Positions 1 to 7,217 of a stretch of DNA of 64,000 bases are shown in pieces. Where the stretch lies: the NCBI RefSeq assembly GCF_923081025.1, contig NZ_CAKLPZ010000007.1, forward strand, positions 1-64,000. Direction: 5' to 3'. Position 1 is the stretch's first letter. Every line of letters starts with the position of its first letter. The notes under the pieces are model-generated. The model made no database searches. It was not told where the DNA came from and worked only from the letters and a program-made list of their open reading frames with translations. A program made the translations under genes and the position numbers. Source of the DNA: Neolewinella maritima. Lineage in GTDB: Bacteria > Bacteroidota > Bacteroidia > Chitinophagales > Saprospiraceae.

Positions 1-1516
1 ATCCGCTCATTACCCGGTCGCTTTCACTTAGTGAAGGTGGCCGGGTTTTTAGTTTGGTGCAACTCCCTGACAGTTCGGGGATTAGGCCCAATGCGGCGTT
101 CAAACTCGTGGTACGAAAGGTACGGTTTTTTCGGTCAAAAACTAACCCATCCGGGAAGGCCATGCGCGTAAAGTGCGATAGCTGTATCCGATTCACGCCC
201 TGCTTGAAGATCATACCTACCCGTTGCAGGGATTGGAGTACGTTCTCCAGGATGCGCCCGTGTGCTTCGAGCATTGCTTCAGCGGCGCGTAGTTCGGCAG
301 CTACTCCGGCCTTGCGTCCTTCCAGTAGCTTGAATTGGGCGGCACTGATTGTTCCATCGGCTAGGAGGAACAGCGCATTGGTTTCGGCTCCCTGCTGTTT
401 TTTGAGTTCACCCCTTAGCCGCTTTACGTCGGCCTCCGCTCCGGCACGGTCGCGCTCTGATCGCTCCACGGCACGTTTACCGGCTAGGCGGGCTACGTCA
501 GCCTGGAGGGTTAGCTCGGCCAGCATTTCATCAAAGGGCTGGTGAACCTCGGCAATGGGGATGCGGTAGTGCCGGGGCTGGGAATGGAAACAGGTGTAGT
601 AGGGGTTGCGTCCTGACTTAGCCGGGTCACTGGTGAGCACCTTACCACACTTGGGGCAAAGTAGAGAAGGTTTCAGGTAGAACTTATGCAGCGTCTTCCC
701 GGCACGGCTGACCGGCTTACGGCGGGCGAGTTCGCGTTGTAGGGCGTGGTAGGTGGCCTCATCGAGCACAAAAGGAACAGCTACCACTTGGCCCCGGTAT
801 CGCCCCATGATAATTTCGTTGGTCAGCAGTTCGCGGAAGCTGTCTTCGCTACCCAGCACGTCACGTCCTCCCCGGTCCTCCCAGGCAGCCTTCACCCCTA
901 CCCCACCCAGAATAAGGGCTACGGCTTGTTGAAACACGGGGAGTCGGTCAGTGGGGTCGATGACGTAGACCTTAGGTAGTCGGGTGATCCATCGGCGGCG
1001 GAAGATGCCCGGAACACGGGCAGCGCAGTAGGTGCCGTCCTTAACGTGGTAGGCGTAGCGGGTCTTACTACGCTGGCTAATGTCGTTGCTGGCCTGTTCT
1101 GCCTGTGCTAGTTCATCGCCTAGCCTCCGCTTCGAGTAGGGGTCATCAAAGTCTATCCACCGGGTCGCACAGTTGACCTCTACACCGATCTTTTGGAACT
1201 TACGGATATAGAACCACCCGGCCTCCACATTGCGGAAGTAGCGGTCCCAGGTGTCCACCATGACTAGCGTTAGGGGTTCTACTGCACCGCGATTAGAACG
1301 GGCTAACTTCGTGTGTAGCTCATCCAGTACGGCGGGATCTCTTTCGCGTCCGCTCTGAATACGGACTACGCTGTTCATGACCTTACCCGTAGGAACAGCG
1401 GCGCGGTAGACGTTTACGATGTTGTTGTCCTGGCATTCGTTGCTCCCTTGGTCCTGCTTCTTCGAGCTGACCCGGACAAGGGGCATCATGCGGTGGTGGT
1501 CGGTAATCTTGCTCAC
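1..1516 (-). CDS. Large serine recombinase (phage integrase), 3' end outside window
   Basis: Site-specific recombinase that would integrate the phage into the host chromosome. Translation from a GTG at 1514-1516, which overlaps the upstream stop as GTGA, stays open to the window edge (at least 505 codons). The N-terminal resolvase domain shows VRVSSKKQ with the likely nucleophilic serine, and VDTWDRYFR resembling the D-DR-xR active-site motif. Next come a recombinase linker, a zinc-ribbon pair (CPKCG, then YYTC) and a coiled coil around residues 370-430, as in large serine integrases. It ends the leftward operon, and an attP would be expected beside it. The last ~16 codons overlap a strong plus-strand terminator. 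The family call is confident; the true C-terminus is unknown. Confidence 0.9.
   Translation of the reverse strand, partial: MSKITDHHRMMPLVRVSSKKQDQGSNECQDNNIVNVYRAAVPTGKVMNSVVRIQSGRERDPAVLDELHTKLARSNRGAVEPLTLVMVDTWDRYFRNVEAGWFYIRKFQKIGVEVNCATRWIDFDDPYSKRRLGDELAQAEQASNDISQRSKTRYAYHVKDGTYCAARVPGIFRRRWITRLPKVYVIDPTDRLPVFQQAVALILGGVGVKAAWEDRGGRDVLGSEDSFRELLTNEIIMGRYRGQVVAVPFVLDEATYHALQRELARRKPVSRAGKTLHKFYLKPSLLCPKCGKVLTSDPAKSGRNPYYTCFHSQPRHYRIPIAEVHQPFDEMLAELTLQADVARLAGKRAVERSERDRAGAEADVKRLRGELKKQQGAETNALFLLADGTISAAQFKLLEGRKAGVAAELRAAEAMLEAHGRILENVLQSLQRVGMIFKQGVNRIQLSHFTRMAFPDGLVFDRKNRTFRTTSLNAALGLIPELSGSCTKLKTRPPSLSESDRVMSG
12..50 (+). terminator. Rho-independent terminator (rightward)
   Basis: ACCCGG pairs with CCGGGT around an inner TTCAC/GTGAA stem, followed on the plus strand by five T. 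It would end rightward transcription entering from outside the window, convergent with the recombinase gene. Confidence 0.6.
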
Positions 1517-1895
1517 TTGGCGTTGTGTTGTTCGTCAGTCAAGGTAGCGAGTTCTTCAGCTATGGCCTTGTCGTAGGCAGCGTCTAAGATGAGATCCACC
1601 AAGCGGCTAACGTCGGGATTGACCGCTGCGGTAAGGGCTGGAGCAGGAAGGTGGCGGGCTAGGTTATCCACGTGGGTCGTATAGGGGGGCTGAGGGTAAT
1701 GCTCTTGGGTAGTCCAAACAGGTGCTCTAGCATGGGCTGACAGAACATGGGTCCACCTTCGTGCATAATGAGCCGGATCGCCTCGCGGTCTTTGCGGCAT
1801 AGGGGTGGGCGGCATAGTTCTGCCAGGGGCTTGTCGGGGTAGATTTGCAAGGCAGAGGCTGTGCGGCGTTCTTTAGCAGTGTTGTAGTGGGTCAT
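1513..1895 (-). CDS. Hypothetical protein split by a frameshift at a C6 run
   Basis: I do not recognise the family. Two overlapping frames each look coding for half their length. One starts MTHYNTAKERR at 1895 and reads well to about codon 70. The other reads well from YTTHVDNLARH to the stop at 1513. The switch falls at minus-strand CCCCCCT (1683-1689), which lies as C-CCC-CCT in the first frame, the layout of a -1 slippery heptamer. A joined product would have about 127 residues. Either programmed -1 frameshifting or a one-base indel in the run explains this. It overlaps the methyltransferase start upstream and the recombinase GTG downstream. Confidence 0.55.
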
Positions 1896-2575
1896 AGGAG
1901 CTGCATTTGGATACCCTTAGCCATGCGCGCTTGAGCAGCAGCGTAGTAGTCGGGGTCTAGTTCGTAGCCTACGTAGTTGAAGCCCATGGATTCGGCAGCG
2001 CGAAGTGATGCGGCGGACCCTGCGAAAGGGTCAACGACAACAGGGACACCGGCAGAGAACGAGCGGTACAGGGCCTTATAAAGCAACTCTGGTTTCTCGT
2101 TCGGATGTATCATTTCGGGGCCGCTGACCCGCATGGCCTTTATAATCGACGTAGGGCGTTTGCCTTCAAACTCATAGCGTCCCTTCGTGCAATACAGGAA
2201 CATTTCGTGCTTAGGTGCTGGACAGGCTTTAAGGTCGCCTAGCCCATGATTGCCTTTATCCCAGACCATTTCGTACACCACAGTGAATCCGGCCTCCTGC
2301 GCTGCGTCCTGAAACGCTTTAGCCACATCCCATCGGTAGAAAATGAATAGCCTACCCCCTGGCTTTAGTACACGGTAGGCTTCCTTTAGCCACACGGTGA
2401 AGGGTGTCTTGTCGTTAGCTATCTTTTTGAACCGTTGACTTTCAGTCCGCCAGGCGGACTGAAAGTCAATTCCGTATGGCGGATCTACCGGCATGATGTC
2501 CACGCTGTCTGACGGGAGACTAGGCAGCCCCACCTCCGGGTCCATGCAGTCAGCGTTGAGGAATAGATTGCTCAT
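1892..2575 (-). CDS. DNA methyltransferase (N6-adenine/N4-cytosine type)
   Basis: Predicted SAM-dependent DNA amino-methyltransferase. The catalytic motif DPPYG is at residues 31-35 and the SAM-binding VDPFAGSAAS at 181-190. Motif IV before motif I is the beta-class order. At 227 residues it matches compact phage enzymes with no separate specificity domain. A KPGGRLFIF stretch near residue 71 fits the MTase core. It is translationally coupled to the HTH protein upstream (ATGA overlap), and a second methyltransferase lies one gene away. A likely role is protecting phage DNA from host restriction; the target sequence cannot be read from the protein. Confidence 0.88.
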   Translation of the reverse strand: MSNLFLNADCMDPEVGLPSLPSDSVDIMPVDPPYGIDFQSAWRTESQRFKKIANDKTPFTVWLKEAYRVLKPGGRLFIFYRWDVAKAFQDAAQEAGFTVVYEMVWDKGNHGLGDLKACPAPKHEMFLYCTKGRYEFEGKRPTSIIKAMRVSGPEMIHPNEKPELLYKALYRSFSAGVPVVVDPFAGSAASLRAAESMGFNYVGYELDPDYYAAAQARMAKGIQMQLL

Positions 2576-2961
2576 AACTCCGCTTTTAACCGCTCCAGCG
2601 TAGCACGAATAGCGGCGACCTCGGCAGCACTCATATCCTGCCGCAGCACGTTCAATTCCTTACGCACCTTGTCCAGGCTACGGCGCTTCTTTTCCAGTTC
2701 GTAGGCTGCCTGGATGCTGCACCGCTCCGTCACGTCCTGAATGGCGTACAGCAGGGAACCACCGGTAGCTTCTCGGGAGGCCACGTAGCCAATCTCTTTG
2801 AGTTCGGTGACGCGACCCGACACGGTGCCGGGGATCTCGCCTAGTAGCTCCGCGATTTGCTTGTTCGTCTTTCCGGGGTTGCGCAGGATGGTGCGGTAGA
2901 CCTTGCGGCGGCTCTCAGAGCGGGGTAGCAGGCTGGCTTGTAGTTGGGCGGTGGTGCTCAT
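2572..2961 (-). CDS. Winged-helix DNA-binding protein
   Basis: 129 residues. Positions ~20-70 look like a winged helix: a helix (KVYRTILRNPG), then KTNKQIAELLG, a recognition-helix candidate GTVSGRVTELKEIGYV and a wing ending in SLLYAI. The C-terminal half is charged and helical (KKRRSLDKVRKELNVLRQ) and may dimerise. It sits between two methyltransferase genes with ATGA overlaps on both sides, so it may regulate or assist them. The fold is inferred from pattern. Confidence 0.6.
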   Translation of the reverse strand: MSTTAQLQASLLPRSESRRKVYRTILRNPGKTNKQIAELLGEIPGTVSGRVTELKEIGYVASREATGGSLLYAIQDVTERCSIQAAYELEKKRRSLDKVRKELNVLRQDMSAAEVAAIRATLERLKAEL

Positions 2962-3386
2962 GGCCGGTAGATTATTAGCATAGAGGGGAAGGGGGCGCTA
3001 TTCTTAGCATCGCCAAACTTTAAGCGCCCCTTGATGAATCGTATCTCCGAGGCTACACCCAATACATGCTCGTGGAACCAGCGAACGTCCGTCCGAGAGG
3101 GAATAAGGAAGACCGTAGTTCCGCCTTCAGCAGCGGTTAGGCGGGCCTTAGCCAACCATTCGCTTATCCGGTTGCCATAGGGCGGGTTGCACCAATTGGT
3201 GGTACTCCAGGGCATCAGTAGTCCGTCGTCTTCTGCGGTGTAGTAGCGTTCACACTTGGCATTGTCGGGGCTTGCACAAACGTCCAGGTCAAACCCGAAC
3301 TCTGCGTATAGCTCATCGAATAGGGCCTGTGGTGTAGCCCACATGCAGGTTTGCGAGCTAAAGACGGTGCTGTGTGGGTCAATCAT
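2958..3386 (-). CDS. Phage DNA N6-adenine methyltransferase (Dam type)
   Basis: 142-residue protein of the phage Dam family. It has the typical opening WATPQALFDELYAEFGFDLD, a CASPDNAKC segment, and the catalytic NPPYG at residues 67-71 preceded by STTNWC. This family adds a methyl group to adenine N6 in phage DNA, usually as anti-restriction. The size matches the family. It overlaps both neighbours by 4 bp within the methylation operon. Confidence 0.88.
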   Translation of the reverse strand: MIDPHSTVFSSQTCMWATPQALFDELYAEFGFDLDVCASPDNAKCERYYTAEDDGLLMPWSTTNWCNPPYGNRISEWLAKARLTAAEGGTTVFLIPSRTDVRWFHEHVLGVASEIRFIKGRLKFGDAKNSAPFPSMLIIYRP

Positions 3387-4072
3387 AGCGCAGCGGGTTT
3401 TAGCCCCAATCGCTTACGCAGATTACGCTCCCGGCTAGCCCACCCTTTGCGACCGGCGCGGCGTTGCACTGCCTTGGGTACACGAGCAACCGCGCGGGCA
3501 GTGTGTTCGGAAAGGGACAGGATTTTAAGGTTGGCTAACTCGCAGTTCATTCGGTCACCATCGCGGAAAACGACACGGTAGCCATCTGCCACTGCACCGT
3601 AGGCTTCATGCCAGTTGTAGAGGCGCAGTTTGCACCATGCGCCCCGGTTTCCGTACAGGGGGTGGTCGGGGGATAGCTTGATGAACTTATGCTTCACGCC
3701 GTGGGCGATCCGCAAAGTGATCGTACCGACAGCAATCCCATCCCCGCGCTTCATATGGTAGAACAGCCCCAGCTTATTGGCCTTGGCAACTACACTTTTT
3801 CGCGGGCGATTCCACTGCAACGCGCAGTGCTCCGGCCCCTTGTCCGCATAGTGCTCCTTCAGGTAAGCGATCTCCTTAGCCGTGAACTTGACCGGGCGCT
3901 TCCTTCCGCCCTTGGTGGGGCCGCTGCGGCGTAAGCCCATTCGTATAGCATACGCCTTCACCGAAGAGCGACTGCGGCCTAGTGCCTCAGCGCAAGCCGT
4001 AGCGCCTTGTTCTACATAGTCGCGTTGCAATAGCTGCCGCTCCTTCAGGGACCAGGGGGTATAGGCTCTCAT
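3383..4072 (-). CDS. HNH endonuclease with two N-terminal DNA-binding repeats
   Basis: Two SANT/GcrA-like repeats come first: WSLKERQLLQRDYVEQGA with ALGRSRSSVKAYAIRMGL, and FTAKEIAYLKEHYADKGP with RPRKSVVAKANKLGLF. An HNH core follows around residues 160-200: LYNWHEAYG, then YRVVFRDGDRMNCELANL, matching the H...D...N pattern of HNH_3-type nucleases. The start at 4072 is preferred over 4093 because it gives an ATGA overlap with the upstream stop. Proteins like this are often free-standing homing endonucleases; its position beside the methyltransferases could be a homing insertion. Confidence 0.8.
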   Translation of the reverse strand: MRAYTPWSLKERQLLQRDYVEQGATACAEALGRSRSSVKAYAIRMGLRRSGPTKGGRKRPVKFTAKEIAYLKEHYADKGPEHCALQWNRPRKSVVAKANKLGLFYHMKRGDGIAVGTITLRIAHGVKHKFIKLSPDHPLYGNRGAWCKLRLYNWHEAYGAVADGYRVVFRDGDRMNCELANLKILSLSEHTARAVARVPKAVQRRAGRKGWASRERNLRKRLGLKPAAL

Positions 4073-4326
4073 GCTCCCGCACTTGCACCCCACACCTTCT
4101 TACGGCGGTCATAGGGCAGTTCCTTCATCAGTTCAGCCAGCGCATTAGAGGTCACTTCCTTCTTCGTATTGGTGACCGCGCCGGGGAGGTGCCTATTGAT
4201 CGCAGCAGCAGACAGGGGGCCGTGCAGGGCGATCAGATCGAGAATAGCGGTCTTGCGCTGGGCGACCTGGGCAGATTGGAGGGAGGACATAGCGTAGGCA
4301 TCTGCTACTTGGAATAGTGCGCTCAT
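4069..4326 (-). CDS. Small winged-helix-like protein
   Basis: 85 residues from the ATG at 4326, chosen because it overlaps the upstream stop as ATGA. Residues ~20-70 (KTAILDLIALHGPLSAAAINRHL, then SNALAELMKEL, ending KKVWGA) suggest a winged helix. Its pattern resembles the neighbouring 4323-4562 protein and the 6975-7217 protein, so this operon carries a group of small DNA-binding candidates. Function unknown. Confidence 0.5.
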   Translation of the reverse strand: MSALFQVADAYAMSSLQSAQVAQRKTAILDLIALHGPLSAAAINRHLPGAVTNTKKEVTSNALAELMKELPYDRRKKVWGASAGA

Positions 4327-4562
4327 TGTACTGGTGTTTTTGGTAGGCTCCACTTCGCAGACTTGAAGTGAAATACCACGAGATCGTACTTCAGCAGGTG
4401 GTTATGGAGCGCCTTGAGCACGTCACGCACCGGCAGACTGACCGCTTGGGCAATGTCTTCGGCCTTCGTGGGGCGGCGATTGATGAGGTATCCCGTGATG
4501 ACCCTGGCGTACTTGGCGAGGGTTTCGGGGCTGGTTGGGGGAGCGGGGGCGTAGGTGGGCAT
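4323..4562 (-). CDS. Small winged-helix-like protein
   Basis: 79 residues. After a proline-rich start (PAPPTSPET) it has ARVITGYLINRRPTKAEDIA, SLPVRDVLKALHNHLLKYDL and a strand VVFHFKSAKWSL, the order expected for a winged helix. Its start overlaps the upstream stop by one base (TAATG). No characterised relative recognised. Confidence 0.5.
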   Translation of the reverse strand: MPTYAPAPPTSPETLAKYARVITGYLINRRPTKAEDIAQAVSLPVRDVLKALHNHLLKYDLVVFHFKSAKWSLPKTPVQ

Positions 4563-4993
4563 TATGCAGGTTGGAGGTTAGTCACCCCCTTCGTGCGGGC
4601 TACGTCGTTGAGTTGGTTCTTGGGGGCTTCGATGCCGTGGATGTCGGTCAGTACGTCGATGACGGCGCAGAGGCTGTTGTACTGTTCTTCAGAGGCGTAC
4701 TGAGCGTACTTCCGGGACATCTCGAAGACATTTTCGATTCGCATCAGCTCTTCTACGGTGTAGCCAGTGGCGCGCATCATAACTACTCCGGGGTGAGAAT
4801 CCCCGACGCTAGGATCTAGCACTAAAGGGCCATCGCAGTCAACAACTTCAACCACTTCTATCCATGTAGATTCCCGCCCACACAGGTTACCAACTGCGCA
4901 CTTGCAACTGGTCCCATGCTTCAACTCCCCATCCTCCCACGCACTAATAAGCGTAGTCAGGGTCTTTTCAAACAATTCTTTTCTATTTGGCAT
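4562..4993 (-). CDS. Hypothetical protein with Cys cluster
   Basis: 143 residues, function not recognised. A cysteine-containing segment near residues 27-38 (HGTSCKCAVGNLCG) could bind metal or form disulfides. The middle is mixed and the C-terminal half helical (VEELMRIENVFEM, CAVIDVLTDIHGI). It is the first gene after the promoter at 5015-5046 and has a short leader with ATCAAAC before the ATG, a leader motif also seen before several plus-strand genes. Confidence 0.6.
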   Translation of the reverse strand: MPNRKELFEKTLTTLISAWEDGELKHGTSCKCAVGNLCGRESTWIEVVEVVDCDGPLVLDPSVGDSHPGVVMMRATGYTVEELMRIENVFEMSRKYAQYASEEQYNSLCAVIDVLTDIHGIEAPKNQLNDVARTKGVTNLQPA

Positions 4994-5014
4994 CTCGTGT
5001 AGTTTGATCTACGC

Positions 5015-5046
5015 CAAAAGTACACTATGAAGTCCGCCCCTGCAAA
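5015..5046 (-). promoter_or_regulatory. Bacteroidota-type promoter (leftward)
   Basis: On the minus strand TTTG (5043-5046) is followed after exactly 20 nt by TACTTTTG (5015-5022), matching TTTG-N19/20-TAnnTTTG. The spacer starts CAGGGGC and ends ATAGTG, shared with the plus-strand promoters at 16079 and 19342. It lies 22 bp before the 4993 ATG and would drive the methylation/HNH operon. Confidence 0.75.
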
Positions 5047-5118
5047 CTTTAGCGTGTATAGTTTAAAAAAGAAGCTCCACCGGGTAGGTGAGGCTTGTAA
5101 GGGGGGTGAATGAGGCAG

Positions 5119-5622
5119 TTAGACCAACTCCCGGCCAGTAATAGCATGGTAGACCCGGCGTAGATCCTCCATGTCTTTCAGGTCTTTAATGAAGTTCAAA
5201 TCACCGTCTACTTCATTAAATAGGTATAGGCTCCATTTACGCCGGGCGGTCATAATAATGGAGAACTGCCAGCGGTCGCAGTACTCCCCGCCGCGCTCCC
5301 TGCCAAACGTCTTTAGTGCATCGAGGGCATAGGGCGTTATTGGGGTGGTGGGGTAGTTGTGGGGATTCTCTACGATGACCAGCTCGTTGTCGAAAGCTAG
5401 TTGGCAGCCTATGTGAAAGTAGTCCCTGAACTCATCCACGAATGACCATAGCTGAAACTTGGTGTAGCCGTCTTCATCCGCCTTAGAGCGATAGTATTCA
5501 GCGTCCCGCTGCTTCCATCTGGTAATGACGTTCGCGTAAGCATTATGAACCTTCGCACGGTGCTCATAGCCTTCATCATTTAGCTTGACCTTGATGTAAT
5601 CGTTTACGCTGACTTTTTTCAT
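5119..5622 (-). CDS. Hypothetical protein
   Basis: 167 residues, not recognised. It has no membrane segment or signal peptide. It is rich in aromatic and charged residues (WKQRDAEYYRSKADEDGY, FQLWSFVDEFRDYFHIGC), consistent with a soluble alpha/beta protein. It lies alone between the 5015 promoter and the DUF3127 gene. A GC hairpin (5647-5678) lies in its leader. Confidence 0.55.
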   Translation of the reverse strand: MKKVSVNDYIKVKLNDEGYEHRAKVHNAYANVITRWKQRDAEYYRSKADEDGYTKFQLWSFVDEFRDYFHIGCQLAFDNELVIVENPHNYPTTPITPYALDALKTFGRERGGEYCDRWQFSIIMTARRKWSLYLFNEVDGDLNFIKDLKDMEDLRRVYHAITGRELV

Positions 5623-5643
5623 TGGTGGTTTATTTAAGGTGAA

Positions 5644-5680
5644 TAACCCGACCGGCTACACGTTTGCGACCGATCGGGCT
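5644..5680 (-). terminator. Leader hairpin, possible terminator
   Basis: CCCGATCGG and CCGGTCGGG pair on the minus strand, followed by TTATT. It sits between the DUF3127 gene and the ATG at 5622. The weak T tract leaves open whether it terminates, attenuates or only stabilises mRNA. Confidence 0.35.
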
Positions 5681-5700
5681 CGAATCACTTAGGTCTTGTG

Positions 5701-6051
5701 CTAAAATGGAAGGGGCGTGTCGTCATCCTCCGCTACCAGCTCCTCCGGTGCTTGCTTGGTCGCTTTCTTCGCCGGATCTGCCCCCACAGCCTCTACCCGC
5801 CAGGCGTTGAGGTTGGTGAAGTACTTGTCCTGCCACTGCCGCCCGCGTAGGTCGAAGTGGACCTTGACCTGCTGGCCTTCCGTGTAGTCGTCGAGGATAG
5901 CGGTGCGGTCCTGGCTGGTTTGGAACTTGACGAAGTTGTCGTACTTCCCGTTGTCGTCGGCCTTGATAACAAAGTCCCGCACCTTGAAGGATTCTCCCTT
6001 GGTTTCGGTTTCGTACTTCTTGACTAGCGTTCCGGTAATTTCAAATGACAT
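5701..6051 (-). CDS. DUF3127 protein, probable single-stranded DNA-binding protein
   Basis: 116 residues. The start MSFEITGTLVKKYETE and the FKVRDFVIKADDNGKYDNFVKFQ stretch match my recollection of DUF3127, a Bacteroidota family with an OB-like fold. After a short linker the tail is acidic and ends DDDTPLPF, like the C-terminal tip of SSB that recruits partner proteins. It lies in the replication operon near the helicase and initiator, so it is probably the phage SSB. Family call fairly sure; SSB role inferred. Confidence 0.75.
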   Translation of the reverse strand: MSFEITGTLVKKYETETKGESFKVRDFVIKADDNGKYDNFVKFQTSQDRTAILDDYTEGQQVKVHFDLRGRQWQDKYFTNLNAWRVEAVGADPAKKATKQAPEELVAEDDDTPLPF

Positions 6052-6066
6052 AATGCGCTTATTTGT

Positions 6067-6087
6067 GGGCGTTGCCCGGTTAGTGTT
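6067..6087. repeat. 21-bp direct repeat, copy 1
   Basis: Identical to 6962-6982. It begins GGGCGTTGCCC, itself an inverted repeat (GGGC/GCCC), and lies at the stop-codon end of the PP-loop gene, before the DUF3127 gene. Confidence 0.75.
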
Positions 6088-6941
6088 TAGTTGGCACAGA
6101 CGGTACAGGTTGAGCTTTCGCCGGCCGTTGATTCGTCCTTTCGCCCCCAGTAGCCTCCCATACGTTCGGCGAGCTGCATGGCGCGTTCATAATACCCAGG
6201 GTAGAATATGCGGAGCATGAAGAGCTCCCACTGGTGCATGTTTTTACAGGGCAAACAGTTGTTGTGCTTGAATACCCGAGTGCTTCCATCGTAGCCGTAG
6301 CCCCGCCGTGCGTAGCGTTCAATGATACTGGCCTGTTGATCGCTTAGGTCGGCGCGGTACTGCGCTACATAGGGCAGGATGCGGGGGTCATTCCATTTCA
6401 GGTGATAGATGTCGGGATACCAGCCGATCTCATCGGCTACCAGGGAAAAGCAATCCTCATTGGTCAGGTGAGAAATAAGGTATTCCTTATTCTCTACCCC
6501 GCGCTCAATCTGACGCTGTATCCGGGCATATTCCCCCCGGACATAGCCCACTAGATCAATGGCAATGTCGTGGCGGCGCATGAACTCCACCATGGGAGCA
6601 ATCTTCAGCATCCGGGTACAGCCGCTAAACTTGGGGGAGTAAATAATCTTCTGCTCCTCAAAATGCGCTAGTAGGCTTATGTCGTCCTGCTCGTAGTGGA
6701 CGTCAGGGAACTTGCGGCGGGCATAGTCCACACAGGCGTCCACGAAGGCTAAGGTGTCCGGGCTATGCTCGATAAAGTTAGCGTGGTAGAGGTAGAGCTT
6801 GTCCGGCTGGTATTCGATAAATTTAGACAGGTAGGCTAGTACAGCCGCGCTGTTGATACCACCTGACAGGCCAATCATGATAGCCTTCCCCTTGTAGTTG
6901 GGTAGTTGATCGTCGATAACATCTATTAGGGAAAGTTGCAT
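6087..6941 (-). CDS. PP-loop ATPase, PAPS reductase-like
   Basis: 284 residues. The motif GLSGGINSAAVLAYL (residues 24-38) is a PP-loop, which binds ATP and adenylates a substrate; the family includes PAPS reductases and the DndC sulfur-transfer enzymes. A C-terminal Cys region (NNCLPCKN, later CTVC) may bind a metal or cluster. No partner such as a desulfurase is visible. The gene lies between the SSB-like and helicase genes, so a role in nucleotide or DNA modification is possible but unproven. Confidence 0.72.
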   Translation of the reverse strand: MQLSLIDVIDDQLPNYKGKAIMIGLSGGINSAAVLAYLSKFIEYQPDKLYLYHANFIEHSPDTLAFVDACVDYARRKFPDVHYEQDDISLLAHFEEQKIIYSPKFSGCTRMLKIAPMVEFMRRHDIAIDLVGYVRGEYARIQRQIERGVENKEYLISHLTNEDCFSLVADEIGWYPDIYHLKWNDPRILPYVAQYRADLSDQQASIIERYARRGYGYDGSTRVFKHNNCLPCKNMHQWELFMLRIFYPGYYERAMQLAERMGGYWGRKDESTAGESSTCTVCAN

Positions 6942-6961
6942 GTTAGTATAGTTTGAGGAGG

Positions 6962-6982
6962 GGGCGTTGCCCGGTTAGTGTT
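6962..6982. repeat. 21-bp direct repeat, copy 2
   Basis: Exact copy of 6067-6087, again at the stop codon of a minus-strand gene (winged-helix gene ending at 6975) just upstream of the next start. It may be an RNA hairpin for mRNA processing or a protein site. Confidence 0.75.
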
Positions 6983-7217
6983 GAGGGTCAGGTTCAAGGG
7001 CTTCCTGCATGGCTGCTACGGCGCGTTGTCCGTGCTCCAATAGGTGCCACTTAGTGTCTTCGTGGTCGATCAGTCCGGCCATCTCCAGGCAGCGCAGGGC
7101 GTCCCCGGTAGCCTCTGCCGTGCGGTTGCACTGTGCGCGCAATTGGGCAGCAGTTACAGGGCCGGATTCAGCTAAGTGGTAGAGCAGGTCGCGCATAAGG
7201 CTAGAAGGGATCTCCAT
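6975..7217 (-). CDS. Small winged-helix protein
   Basis: 80 residues. LLYHLAESGPVTAAQLRAQC, then ATGDALRCLEMAGLI and WHLLEHGQRAVAAM are typical of a winged helix (helix, helix, recognition helix, wing). It overlaps the end of the helicase gene by 17 bp. Likely a small regulator or replication accessory; function not known. Confidence 0.6.
   Translation of the reverse strand: MEIPSSLMRDLLYHLAESGPVTAAQLRAQCNRTAEATGDALRCLEMAGLIDHEDTKWHLLEHGQRAVAAMQEALEPDPQH

Noticed and set aside
54-979. Plus-strand ORFs 54-545 and 746-979
   Set aside because: Shadows of the serine recombinase on the minus strand, whose frame shows clear family motifs.
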